DNA from: BOG-1155 sp963717985
Lineage (GTDB): Bacteria; Desulfobacterota; Syntrophorhabdia; Syntrophorhabdales; WCHB1-27
Length of the DNA stretch: 64,000 bases
Reading direction: 5' to 3'
Assembly (NCBI GenBank): GCA_963717985.1
Contig: CAVQYC010000004.1
Location: 496,001-560,000 of the forward strand
In this document: positions 51,307 through 60,420 of the stretch, piece by piece
Layout of the letters: each line of letters opens with the position of its first letter
Numbering within the stretch: position 1 is the stretch's first letter
The notes under the pieces: model-generated
Database searches by the model: none
What the model saw: only the letters and a program-made list of their open reading frames with translations
Told to the model about the DNA's origin: nothing
Position numbers and translations under genes: made by a program

Positions 51307-52557
51307 ATGAGCAAGACGCCTGAAGATCTGTACCGGGAGCGGGAAAAGAGGGTCCTCGACGCCATAGCCTTGAAGAAGCCCGACAGGGTGCCGGTAATGG
51401 CCCTATTCAGCTTCTTCCCCGCCAAGTACTCGGGGGTGACGGTCCGGGAGATCATGTATGACCCGGAAAAACAGTGGAAGGCTTACTGGCGGACGATGAC
51501 CGAGTTCGAGCCCGACATGGACCAGAACCCCTTTGCCCTCCGTTACCTGGGACCCCTTTTGGAGACCCTCGACTTTCGGCAGCTCAAGTGGCCGGGACAT
51601 GGTATCTCGGACAACTTCACCTATCAGTTCGTCGAGGGCGAGTACATGATGGCCGATGAGTACGAAGCATTCCTCTTCGACCCCACGGACTTCATGATAA
51701 GAACGTACTGGCCCCGCGTATTCGGCAGCCTCGAAGCCTTCCGAAAGATCTCGCCGCCCCGCCACATCGTCACCTACGCCATGGGGATGGCCTTCGGTTT
51801 TGCGCCCTTCAACACACCGGAGGTGGCGGCCGGCCTCGATGCGCTCAAAAAGGCCGGGGAGAGGTCGATGGAGATCGCACGGTACGCGGCATCGTATACG
51901 CTAAAAGCAAAAGAGGCGGGGTTTCCCATGCAGTACGGCGGCTTTACGCAAGCCCCTTTCGATACCCTGGGCGATTATTTCCGGGGCACGAAGGGTCTCA
52001 TGCTCGATATGTACCGAAGGCCGAAAGAGGTGATAAGGGCGTGTGAAAAGCTGCTTCCCATCATGGTCGACATGGCCCTCGGCGCAAGCAGGGTCTCAGG
52101 CAATCCGAGGATATTTATCCCCATCCACAAGGGTCTCGACGGGTTCATGTCGATGGAGCAGTTCCACACGTTTTTCTGGCCGACCCTCAGGGACCTGATG
52201 GTCGCCCTCATACATGAGGGCCTCGTTCCGTGCCCGCTGTGGGAGGGCGACTGCACCTCGCGTCTTTCCACCATCAGGGAGATACCGGCGGGCCGGGCCT
52301 GGTACGCCTTTGAGGCGACGGACATCTTCCGGGCAAAGGAGGTACTGGGCGACACGGTCTGCATCAAGGGCAACGTGCCTCTTTCGATGATGGCGACGGG
52401 AACGCCGGAGGATGTAAAGGTATACTGCAAGAAGCTCATCGATATCGTCGGAAGAGACGGGGGGTATATAGTAGACGCAGCGGCGAGCCTCGATAATGCA
52501 AAGGCGGAGAACGTGAGGGCTATGGTGGAATTCACGAAGGAGTATGGGGTCTATTAA
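51307..52557 (+). CDS. UroD-type corrinoid methyltransferase
   Basis: 416 residues of the uroporphyrinogen-decarboxylase-like TIM-barrel family (MtaA/MtbA/OdmB group). Segments: KRVLDAIALKKPDRVPVMALFSFF, HKGLDGFMSMEQFHTFFWP, PCPLWEGDCTSRL and CIKGNVPLSMMATGTPEDV. The zinc-site His-x-Cys pattern of MtaA is not obvious; instead CPLWEGDC is present, as in demethylases of other substrates. ATG at 51307 follows GGGGG. Probably moves a methyl group from substrate to the corrinoid protein encoded just upstream. Confidence 0.88.
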   Translation: MSKTPEDLYREREKRVLDAIALKKPDRVPVMALFSFFPAKYSGVTVREIMYDPEKQWKAYWRTMTEFEPDMDQNPFALRYLGPLLETLDFRQLKWPGHGISDNFTYQFVEGEYMMADEYEAFLFDPTDFMIRTYWPRVFGSLEAFRKISPPRHIVTYAMGMAFGFAPFNTPEVAAGLDALKKAGERSMEIARYAASYTLKAKEAGFPMQYGGFTQAPFDTLGDYFRGTKGLMLDMYRRPKEVIRACEKLLPIMVDMALGASRVSGNPRIFIPIHKGLDGFMSMEQFHTFFWPTLRDLMVALIHEGLVPCPLWEGDCTSRLSTIREIPAGRAWYAFEATDIFRAKEVLGDTVCIKGNVPLSMMATGTPEDVKVYCKKLIDIVGRDGGYIVDAAASLDNAKAENVRAMVEFTKEYGVY

Positions 52558-52605
52558 GGCTACTATGGTTCCGATTTACTTATTCCTTAATACGGAGGCC
52601 AATGC

Positions 52606-53946
52606 ATGAACAGGACAGTGAGCGTCAGTGAGATTTTCGATACGAATCCGTTTTCATCGTATCAGGTATGGGTCTGTTTCCTCTCTTTCTGTATTATGTT
52701 CCTCGAAGGTTTTGATATGATGATCATCGGGGTGGCGTTGCCCAAGATCGCAGACTTCCTGCACTCCAAGCCGAGCGCTCTTGGCCTGGCTTTGAGCGCC
52801 GGCCAGGTGGGGCCGCTGGTAGGCGCCGTTGGCCTGGGCATGGTAGCCGACCGCTGGGGGCGGAAGCGGACGCTTTTTCTCTCTGCCATTGTTTTCGGTA
52901 TTTTTACCTTAATGACCGCATATATTACGAGCGTGCAAGAACTGGCGTTGCTCCGTTTTCTCGCAGGTATCGGTTTGGGCGGCGCTATCCCGAATGCCCT
53001 TGCTTTCGGATGTGAATACGCGCCGGGCAGGATGCGCACAACCCTTGCCACGACCATGTACGCGGGTGTGGCCGTCGGTGCTACGACCGCCGGGCTTTCG
53101 GCCTCGTACCTGATTCCTACTTATGGGTGGCAGTCCCTCTTCGTCCTGGGCGGAATTGTGCCTATCGTTATTGGTGTGGTTTTGGGGTTCCTTCTTCCTG
53201 AGACCCTGGATTTCCTTGTAAGGAGAGGAAAGGATAAGGAACTGGTCCGCCGTATCGTTTCAAGGATTGCCCCGGCCCTGGGCAGAGATGAGGGGGTCGA
53301 ATTCTGCTCCACCGAGAAAAAGCTTCCCGGTGCGCCCGTGAAGCACCTTTTCCTGGAAGGGCGCGCGTTCACAACCATAATGTTGTGGCTTTGTTTTCTC
53401 GCGAGCTTCTTCATCCTGTGGATAATACTCGCATGGGCCCCCACGTTGCTCCGGAAGGGCGGCGCTACGCCTCAACAGTACAGCATTGCCTTTGCAGCTC
53501 TCAATTTAGGCTCGGTCATCGCTACGCTCCTCATAGGCCGATTGATGGACAAGGTCAACCCGTTCAATATATTGAAAGTCGCATTTGTCCTCGCATTTAT
53601 CAGCGTTGTAGTCTTTGGGTTGTTCTCGACCAGCTCCCTCCTTGTCGTCTCGATTATTTGCGTGGTCATGGGATTCTTTGTAATAGGCGGCAATTCGGGG
53701 CTCATGGGGCTTGCGACGGTCTCATACCCTTCAGATATCAGGGGCTCGGGTATTGGCTGGGCCTATGGAGTCGGCAAGATCGGATCTCTCCTCGCTCCAG
53801 CCGCGGGCGGCTTTATGCTGAGTCAACATTGGAGCGTAAGCCAGATTTGCAATACGAATGCCCTGGCTGCCCTGTTTGTTGCCGTAATTGTCATGATACT
53901 GCACAGCCATATAAAGTCTCGTAAGACGGAGAAAGGAGCAGCTTGA
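52606..53946 (+). CDS. MFS transporter, aromatic acid:H+ symporter-like
   Basis: 446 residues, twelve helices. The FLEGFDMMIIGVALPKIA start, GMVADRWGRKRTL loop 2-3 signature and FLAGIGLGGAIPNALAFGCEY are characteristic of the AAHS group (PcaK, BenK and relatives), which import benzoate-type acids. GGAGG is present upstream. It lies inside the corrinoid methyltransferase operon, which suggests uptake of a methoxylated aromatic acid. Confidence 0.85.
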   Translation: MNRTVSVSEIFDTNPFSSYQVWVCFLSFCIMFLEGFDMMIIGVALPKIADFLHSKPSALGLALSAGQVGPLVGAVGLGMVADRWGRKRTLFLSAIVFGIFTLMTAYITSVQELALLRFLAGIGLGGAIPNALAFGCEYAPGRMRTTLATTMYAGVAVGATTAGLSASYLIPTYGWQSLFVLGGIVPIVIGVVLGFLLPETLDFLVRRGKDKELVRRIVSRIAPALGRDEGVEFCSTEKKLPGAPVKHLFLEGRAFTTIMLWLCFLASFFILWIILAWAPTLLRKGGATPQQYSIAFAALNLGSVIATLLIGRLMDKVNPFNILKVAFVLAFISVVVFGLFSTSSLLVVSIICVVMGFFVIGGNSGLMGLATVSYPSDIRGSGIGWAYGVGKIGSLLAPAAGGFMLSQHWSVSQICNTNALAALFVAVIVMILHSHIKSRKTEKGAA

Positions 53947-53951
53947 GTAAT

Positions 53952-54818
53952 ATGAAAACCTATGTGCGAGGTCCCAGGGGAAAGGAAGTCATCATCGGAG
54001 ACGGTCTGCCCACGGTCCTTCTCGGAGAGCGGATCAATCCCTTCGCCAAGGGTTCGGTCAAGGAAGGCATGGTAACGGGCGATATGGAACCCATCCGAAG
54101 GGAGGCGCTCGGCCAGGTCGCATCAGGCGCCGATATCCTGATCGTGAGCGTCTCTGCTTTCGGCATCGACGAGGTCCGGGTCCTGCCACAGGTGATGCAG
54201 GCCGTCATGGAGGTGGTCGACGTACCCCTCTGCATCGAGAGCAGGAATCCTGAAGCCCTTAAAAAAGCGCTGCAGCTCGGAAGCGGGAAACCGATTGTCA
54301 GCTCCGTCACAGGGGAGAGCCGGGTGCTTGAAGCGCTGCTGCCCCTCGTGAAGGCGCATGACACGGCCCTCGTGGTACTGGCTTCCGATGCCTCGGGCAT
54401 CCCCAAGCAACCTGCCGGCAGGATGGAGGTCGTCAGGCGTATACTGGAGCAGACGGATGCCGCGGGGATCCCCCGGGAGGAGATCATCGTCGACTGCGTG
54501 GCGGAAGCGAGTGCGGTGAACGATAAGGCCGCCGCGGTGACCCTGGAGACCATGGAGCAGGTGGTGGCTGAGTGGGGGCTCAACCTCGTGCTGGGGGCGA
54601 GCAATGTCTCCTTCGGGCTCCCCGACAGGAAGACAGTCAATGCGGCCTTCCTCGCCCTCGCGATAAAGGCGGGCCTTGGTGCGGCCATTGTCAACCCCGC
54701 AGCCATGCTGCCATACGCCATGGCGGCTGACTTGCTCGTGGGGCGCGATCCCAGGGCGAGGCGGTTTACCACATACTACAGAAAGCAAAAGGCGGCAGAG
54801 CAACGGGGTCAGTCGTGA
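53952..54818 (+). CDS. Pterin-binding methyltransferase (MeTr/DHPS-like)
   Basis: 288 residues of the dihydropteroate synthase-like barrel: LLGERINPFAKGS, ADILIVSVSAFGIDE, ESRNPEALKKAL, PIVSSVTGE, and LNLVLGASNVSFGLPDRKTVN are the methyltetrahydrofolate:corrinoid methyltransferase landmarks (AcsE, MtvA, MtgA). It would pass the methyl group from the corrinoid carrier to tetrahydrofolate. ATG 53952 is 13 bp from AAGGAG; the TTG at 53943 is 4 bp away and overlaps the MFS stop. Confidence 0.9.
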   Translation: MKTYVRGPRGKEVIIGDGLPTVLLGERINPFAKGSVKEGMVTGDMEPIRREALGQVASGADILIVSVSAFGIDEVRVLPQVMQAVMEVVDVPLCIESRNPEALKKALQLGSGKPIVSSVTGESRVLEALLPLVKAHDTALVVLASDASGIPKQPAGRMEVVRRILEQTDAAGIPREEIIVDCVAEASAVNDKAAAVTLETMEQVVAEWGLNLVLGASNVSFGLPDRKTVNAAFLALAIKAGLGAAIVNPAAMLPYAMAADLLVGRDPRARRFTTYYRKQKAAEQRGQS

Positions 54819-54862
54819 GATGATTTTACTCATGACCCAGAAAAGGCATAAGATCACGTGCA

Positions 54863-55123
54863 CGACAGCTCTCCCGACCGGAGGGAATTTTGATGCACTA
54901 CCACCCCCGGCCCGGGTGGTTCCCTCTTGCGCGAGGTCGGTGCTCGGGGGTGCCCGGCAAACCAACTTGGATCTTGTGACACGGAGGGGCCGCAGGAGCG
55001 GAGCGTACATGGGTCGGGTACCCAGCCTCCATATTGCCTTGGCTGGGTGGCAAACGTGAGCATCCTGCGGCCCCGCTGACGACAAAGCTATGCGCAAAAT
55101 TAGCCCGGCCGGGAGAGCTGTCG
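54863..55123. repeat. Dispersed structured repeat, copy E
   Basis: Outer arms CGACAGCTCTCCCGACCGG (54863-54881) and its inverse with one mismatch (55105-55123); a second pair GGGGCCGCAGGA and TCCTGCGGCCCC; core GGAGCGTAC ... AAACGTGAGCATC with inner CCAGCCTCCATATTGCCTTGG, matching copies B and C. The right arm lies inside the coding sequence that starts at 55090. Confidence 0.75.
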
Positions 55124-55959
55124 CGGCTGCCCTGGACTTCACCGGCAACCCTATCCTGCCCAGGGGCGAGCTCTTCCTGGGCAGGGATTATCTCGACCAT
55201 TTTTTCGGCGGCGAAGGCGATTACTTCCTTCAACTTGCTGCCGCCGCCCGCTCCCTGGGGCTCTCGCTGGTCGGCGTCGACCTCAACGAGTGCGCCTGTT
55301 CAACGGACTCGGAATCAGGAGGGCTTGAAGACTATTTCGTCGTTGGTTGCCTCAACGGACCCGTTTCCCGTGTGATAGAGCGCCAGGGGTTCTTCAAGGC
55401 CATGGTGAGCGTGCACCGGGACCGGGGCCTGTTTCAGGATGCGGCCAACCTGTTCGCGGCGGAGGTCGAGAGGACCGCGAGGAATGCCTGCGGCAGAGGC
55501 TTCCAGGCCCTGGCGATCACCGACGACATCGCCGGGAAGGGGGGTCTCTTTTTCTCGCCCGACTATTTCGCGGATCAAATATTGCCCATTTACAGGCAGG
55601 CCGCACTGATAGCGAAGGAGATGGGCCTGCGGGTCTTTTTCCATTCCGACGGCGACACGGGGAAGGTGATTGACCTTTTGATAAAAGCAGGTTATGACTG
55701 TATCCATCCTGTCGACGCGCAGGCAGGACTGAACGTCCACGACCTGAGTAAGGAGTTCGGCCGGCGGGTCTGCCTCATGGGCCACATCGATATTATGGGC
55801 TGGGGAGAAGAGAGGACCCGCACAGAGATAGATCGTGCGGAAGAGGCATTCCGGGGAGGGGGACTCATACTCGGTTCCAGTTGCGGCATATCGATGGCGA
55901 CCGTTGGTGGGCGGATCGCTGCGCTCTACCCGGGCCGGCACGACAGGGAAAACGTATGA
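55090..55959 (+). CDS. UroD-type methyltransferase, short
   Basis: 289 residues, shorter than the usual 340-370. Recognisable parts: GRAVAAALDFTGNPILPRGELFLG, ITDDIAGKGGLFFSP, VFFHSDGDTGKVIDLLI (His-x-Asp) and LGSSCGISMA (Cys), which together could make the MtaA-type zinc site. No ribosome site precedes the ATG at 55090, and the N-terminal codons fall within the right arm of repeat copy E, so the 5' end may have been altered. It overlaps the RACE gene (ATGA). Confidence 0.8.
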   Translation: MRKISPAGRAVAAALDFTGNPILPRGELFLGRDYLDHFFGGEGDYFLQLAAAARSLGLSLVGVDLNECACSTDSESGGLEDYFVVGCLNGPVSRVIERQGFFKAMVSVHRDRGLFQDAANLFAAEVERTARNACGRGFQALAITDDIAGKGGLFFSPDYFADQILPIYRQAALIAKEMGLRVFFHSDGDTGKVIDLLIKAGYDCIHPVDAQAGLNVHDLSKEFGRRVCLMGHIDIMGWGEERTRTEIDRAEEAFRGGGLILGSSCGISMATVGGRIAALYPGRHDRENV

Positions 55960-57818
55960 CACCGAAGGCTTCCCATATCCTCTTTGCCCCTTCCTCTAAG
56001 GAGGTGACAGGGGCCGAAGGGACAACAATCCTCGAAGCGGCCAGGGAAGCAGGCGTCTATATAGACGCCCCGTGCAACGGCAAGGGTCTCTGCGGCGGGT
56101 GCAGGGTGCGTGTCATGGAGGGCGAGGCAGAAGCACCAACGGCTGCGGAATCCAGCCTGGTAAGACCCGGCGACAGGGAACTCGGGTACAGGCTGGCCTG
56201 TATGACCCGCATCAGGGGCGATATGACCGTCCTCGTGGCGCAGGAGAGCCTCGGGAGCCAGGGGGAAAAACTCTTTGCCGGGCGGTCGGGGGTGATCGAC
56301 CCCGTTGTCAGGGGCTATAACATCGACCTCGCGGAAGGGGATGGCGACGAGGCGCGTGTCGAGCGCATAGTCCGGCTCATGGCACAGCAGTACGAACTTC
56401 GCGACCTCGGCATTGACGTGACGGTCCTTGAGGAACTCGGAAAGACGGGGGGAGACCTCGAAGGGAGGGTAACCCTCCTCGTCCGGATGGGGAAGGAGAT
56501 AATCGGGGTCCGGCCGGGTGCGGACGCGAGATATCTCGGCCTGGCCCTCGATATCGGCACCACGACGATAGCGGCCTACGTGGGTGATTTGAGGGACGGG
56601 CAGCTCATCGCGACGGGCTCTGTCACCAACCCCCAGGTGCTTTTCGGGCCGGACATCATGTCGCGCATCTCTTACTCATCACGCCATCCCGACGGCACCC
56701 GCAGGATGCAGGCGACCCTGATCGCCTCTATCGACGCACTGGTGCACCGTATGGCAGAGAGCAGGGGCTTCGATCCCTCTGAGATCGTGGACGCGACGGT
56801 CGTCGGAAACACGGTGATGCACCATATCTTTCTCGGCATACCACCCGACCGCCTTGGTCTGTGGCCCTTCACACCCACCATACGGCAGTCCCTCGACGTG
56901 AGGGCGCGAGACCTCGGGATCGGCATCGGCCGCGCCTCTTACCTGCACATCCTCCCCGTGGAAGCAGGTTTTGTGGGGGCCGACAATGTAGGCGTTCTCC
57001 TCTCGGAGGCAGCGCATAAGCGGGAAGAGATCTCCCTGATCATGGACCTCGGTACGAATGGGGAAATCGTCCTCGGAAACAGGGAGCGTCTTCTCTCGTG
57101 CTCCTGCGCTACCGGCCCGGCCCTTGAAGGGGCCCAAATCTCGAGTGGGATGAGGGCGATAGAGGGCGCCATAGAGAGGGTGCGGATAGACGCGGCCACC
57201 TTCGAGGTCGATTACGGCGTGGTCGGAAAAGAGGGCTGGGCCGCTGACAACGGGGCCGGCCTTGAACCGGCGGGCCTCTGCGGTTCCGCCATCATCGATG
57301 CCGTCGCCCATCTCTACACCACGGGACTGATAGGGGAGGATGGCGCCTTTTCCAAGGATGCGCGCACCCCGAGGCTGAGAAAGGCGGCCTCCGGCATGGT
57401 GGAATTTGTCGTGGCCTGGAGGAACGAGACGCGAACGGGGCGCGACATCGTCCTGACCCAGAAGGACATCAGACAGGTCCAGCTCGCGAAGGCGGCCCTT
57501 TACGCGGGATGCAGGGTCTTGATGGACCGCCTGAAGGTGGCCTCCATCCGCCGCATGGCTATTGCCGGGGCCTTCGGCATGCACATAGACAAGGCAAGCG
57601 CCCTCACCATGGGTCTTTTCCCACCGTGCGACCCCGATCACATCATTATGGTGGGCAATGCGGCAGGCCACGGCGCCTACCTGGCCCTTATGGACAAGGA
57701 AAAACGGAAAGAGGCGGACAGGATCGCCGCCTTCGTGACCCACGTCGAGCTGGCCCGTGAGGAGACGTTCCAGAGGGAGTTCATGAACGGCCTCTCCATA
57801 CCTTTTAAGAAACCCTGA
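55956..57818 (+). CDS. Reductive activator of corrinoid proteins (RACE, ferredoxin-ASKHA/DUF4445)
   Basis: 620 residues. N-terminal 2Fe-2S ferredoxin with ligands in CNGKGLCGGC and the later ACMTR Cys; linker; then an ASKHA ATPase-like domain (GLALDIGTTTIAAYVGDL, VVGNTVMHHIFLG, MDLGTNGEIVLG, AIAGAFGMHID). Such proteins reduce Co(II) back to Co(I) when the corrinoid is oxidised by chance, using ATP. ATG at 55956 overlaps the upstream stop. Its presence confirms that the neighbours are active corrinoid methyltransferases. Confidence 0.93.
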   Translation: MTPKASHILFAPSSKEVTGAEGTTILEAAREAGVYIDAPCNGKGLCGGCRVRVMEGEAEAPTAAESSLVRPGDRELGYRLACMTRIRGDMTVLVAQESLGSQGEKLFAGRSGVIDPVVRGYNIDLAEGDGDEARVERIVRLMAQQYELRDLGIDVTVLEELGKTGGDLEGRVTLLVRMGKEIIGVRPGADARYLGLALDIGTTTIAAYVGDLRDGQLIATGSVTNPQVLFGPDIMSRISYSSRHPDGTRRMQATLIASIDALVHRMAESRGFDPSEIVDATVVGNTVMHHIFLGIPPDRLGLWPFTPTIRQSLDVRARDLGIGIGRASYLHILPVEAGFVGADNVGVLLSEAAHKREEISLIMDLGTNGEIVLGNRERLLSCSCATGPALEGAQISSGMRAIEGAIERVRIDAATFEVDYGVVGKEGWAADNGAGLEPAGLCGSAIIDAVAHLYTTGLIGEDGAFSKDARTPRLRKAASGMVEFVVAWRNETRTGRDIVLTQKDIRQVQLAKAALYAGCRVLMDRLKVASIRRMAIAGAFGMHIDKASALTMGLFPPCDPDHIIMVGNAAGHGAYLALMDKEKRKEADRIAAFVTHVELAREETFQREFMNGLSIPFKKP

Positions 57819-57864
57819 CGTAGCCTCTGCCGCCCCCTCTATGCTATACTAGACGAGAGCCCCC

Positions 57865-58932
57865 ATGAGAACGGATATCACCACCCGCCTGAAGCGGATC
57901 ATCCTTATCATCATCGCCATCATCCTCGTCGGGACCCTGGGATACAAGCTGGTCGGGGTAGAGAACACCTCCTGGCTCGACGCCCTGTACATGACGGCGA
58001 TCACGATTACCACGGTCGGCTACCAGGACGTCATCGGGGCGGGCAATACCACGGCGGGAAAAGTTTTTACCATCATCTACGTCTTTCTCAGCGTGGGCAC
58101 GATCTTTTACCTGTTCACGGCCCTCGCGTCGTACATGGTCGAGGGCGAAGTACGCAGGGTCTTCCGGAGGAGAAGTATGGAGAAGCGCATCGAAAAGATG
58201 AAGGGCCATTATATCGTCTGCGGCATCGGCATGGTGGGCCTCTACATCGTCCACGAGCTAAACGAGACGAAAAGGCCGCAGATAGCCGTCGATTCCGACG
58301 CGGCCCAGCTAGAGCTCCTAAAGGGCCGCAACATCGACGTACCCATGCTCCTGGGGGACGCGACCGAGAACGAGCTGCTAGAAAAGGCAATGGTGCGACA
58401 AGCGAAAGGCCTTTTCGCCACGACGAACTCGGACAACGACAACATCGTCATCGCCCTGACCGCCAAGCAGTTGAACCCTTCTCTGCGGGTGGTGTGCAGG
58501 TGCAATGACACGAAGAATATCGACAAGATAAGGCGGGCCGGCGCCGATACGGTCGTGGCCCTCAACTATATCGGGGGCTTGCGGATGGCAGCCGAGATGA
58601 CAAGGCCCCATGCGACCGATTTCCTGGAGTCGATGCTCCGCGACAAGGAGCAGGCGATGCGGGTGGAAGAGGTGATCGTGCCCGCGGAGTCCCAGTACGT
58701 GGGGCGAGAAGTCGGGGCGCTGGAACTTTCGAGCATGGGGAACATCCTGCTCCTCGCGGTGAGAAACGCTCACGGTGAATGGATATACAACCCGCCCGCG
58801 AACCTGTTGCTGGAGCAGGGTATGCACCTTATCGTGCTCGCCACGCCGGAAGAGAGGCAGTTCCTCCAGTACGCAGTGAAATGCAGCTCCGATGGGCAGG
58901 AGCCGGCCTTGACACAGAGTAAGGCCGAATGA
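57865..58932 (+). CDS. Two-helix potassium channel with RCK (TrkA) domains
   Basis: 355 residues. TM1 IILIIIAIILVGTLG, pore helix and selectivity filter TTVGYQD, TM2 FTIIYVFLSVGTIFYLF; then TrkA-N (HYIVCGIGMVGLYIVHEL, VDSDAAQLELL) and TrkA-C (VGREVGALELSSMG). Fits the Kch/MthK group. The transcript likely starts here and continues to cooC. Confidence 0.92.
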   Translation: MRTDITTRLKRIILIIIAIILVGTLGYKLVGVENTSWLDALYMTAITITTVGYQDVIGAGNTTAGKVFTIIYVFLSVGTIFYLFTALASYMVEGEVRRVFRRRSMEKRIEKMKGHYIVCGIGMVGLYIVHELNETKRPQIAVDSDAAQLELLKGRNIDVPMLLGDATENELLEKAMVRQAKGLFATTNSDNDNIVIALTAKQLNPSLRVVCRCNDTKNIDKIRRAGADTVVALNYIGGLRMAAEMTRPHATDFLESMLRDKEQAMRVEEVIVPAESQYVGREVGALELSSMGNILLLAVRNAHGEWIYNPPANLLLEQGMHLIVLATPEERQFLQYAVKCSSDGQEPALTQSKAE

Positions 58933-58954
58933 TAGCTTTTCGAGGGAGATGCTT

Positions 58955-59731
58955 ATGAAGATAGCGATTTCCGGAAAAGGGGGCGTGGGAAAAACAACAC
59001 TCGCAGGGGTGATGGCCCGCGTCCTCGCGAGCCTCGGCCACAAGGTGCTCGCCATCGATGCCGACCCCGACGCGAACCTCGCAAGCGCCGTCGGCATCCC
59101 CCAGGAGCAGCTAAAGGACATCAAGCCCCTGGCCAAAATGAGGGAGATGATAGAGGAGCGGACGGGCGCGACCAAGGGCGGCTACGGCGCGTATTTCACG
59201 CTGAACCCCAAGGTCGAGGACCTTCCCGACCGGTTTTCCCTTAACCGGGACGGCGTGAAGCTGATGGTCCTCGGCACCATCCCCCAGGGCGGAGGGGGCT
59301 GTTTCTGTCCGGAGAACGTCGTCCTGAAGAGCCTGCTCGCCCACGTGTTCATCGAGAGGGAGGAGTACCTCATCGTCGATATGGAGGCGGGCCTGGAGCA
59401 CCTCGGGCGCGGGACAACGGCATACATGGACGCCCTGATCGTCGTAGTGGAACCCGGCCGGCGCAGCTTTCAGACGGCGCGCCAGGTGAAAGAGCTGGCA
59501 GGCGACCTCGGGATAAAGCGGGTCTACGTGGTGGCAAACAAGGTGACGAATGATGCCGACGTAGCCATGGTCCGGGAGCACCTGCCCGAACTTGCGCTCC
59601 TCGGCGTCATGAGCTATAACGAGAAAGTCATCGAGGCGGACAAGCTGGGCGTTTCCCCCTATGATATCGACCCGACGATCAGGACGGAAGTAGAGGAGAT
59701 CATCACAGCCCTTGAGAAAGAGGCTAAATGA
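58955..59731 (+). CDS. cooC: CooC-type nickel-insertion ATPase
   Basis: 258 residues from ATG 58955, 7 bp after GAGGGA; the ATG at 58949 is too close to it. Deviant Walker A SGKGGVGKTTLAG (MinD/SIMIBI class), DADPDANLAS, and the metal-binding C-x-C in GGGCFCPEN that coordinates Ni or Zn at the dimer interface. Matures CO dehydrogenase. Overlaps the acyltransferase gene (ATGA). No CODH gene in the window. Confidence 0.92.
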   Translation: MKIAISGKGGVGKTTLAGVMARVLASLGHKVLAIDADPDANLASAVGIPQEQLKDIKPLAKMREMIEERTGATKGGYGAYFTLNPKVEDLPDRFSLNRDGVKLMVLGTIPQGGGGCFCPENVVLKSLLAHVFIEREEYLIVDMEAGLEHLGRGTTAYMDALIVVVEPGRRSFQTARQVKELAGDLGIKRVYVVANKVTNDADVAMVREHLPELALLGVMSYNEKVIEADKLGVSPYDIDPTIRTEVEEIITALEKEAK

Positions 59732-60420
59732 GGCGGGTCTTCTCGTATCTGAACCTGGTAGGCGCCACCTTGTTCCTCTCCGGCGTTGCCTTCGCAGTCG
59801 CGCCCTTCGACCCGAGAGGCGAGCGGGTGCACGGGATCGCAGCCGTATGGGCGCGGACCCAGCTCTGGGCGGCAGGCATCTCCGTTTCCGTTGAAGGCGC
59901 AGAGCATATCGCGGGGCCCCCCTATCTTTTCATGTCGAACCACCAGAGCGCCCTCGACATTTCCGTCCTCCTCTCCTGCTTGCCGGTCCCGTTCAAGTTC
60001 GTCGCAAAACGGGAGCTTTTCCGCATACCTGTCTTCGGCTGGGCCATAAAGAAGGCAGGCTACATCAATATCGACAGGGACAACCCGCGGGAAGCACTGA
60101 AGGCCATCGAAGACGCAGTGGCAAAAATTAAGGGCGGGGCCTCCGTGCTCATCTTCCCCGAGGGGACGAGGAGCCATGACGGAAACCTCCTCCCCTTCAT
60201 GAAAGGCGCTTTCTCCCTCGCCACGCGCGCGGGCGTGCCTGTCGTGCCCCTTGCGGTGATAGGGACGAACCCCCTGCAGCCGCCCGGATGCGCCGTGGCG
60301 ACGCAGACAGGGCGCGTGACCGTCCGGGTGGGAAAACCTATACCCATGGAGGGAAAAGGTTTATCCTATAAGGCAGGGCTCATGGATGTGGTCCGTGCCG
60401 CAATCGAGGAGACTGATGCA
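59728..60420 (+). CDS. plsC: 1-acyl-sn-glycerol-3-phosphate acyltransferase (PlsC)
   Basis: About 231 residues. One N-terminal helix, then SNHQSALDISVL (HX4D), FVAKRELFRIPVFGW, FPEGTRSHDG and VVPLAVIGTNPL, the four PlsC blocks. No stop codon appears before the ftsK start: the same frame runs into ftsK at 60421. A TGA lies one base out of frame at 60413, so a single-base sequence error near the 3' end is the simplest explanation; true fusion to FtsK is unlikely. Confidence 0.85.
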
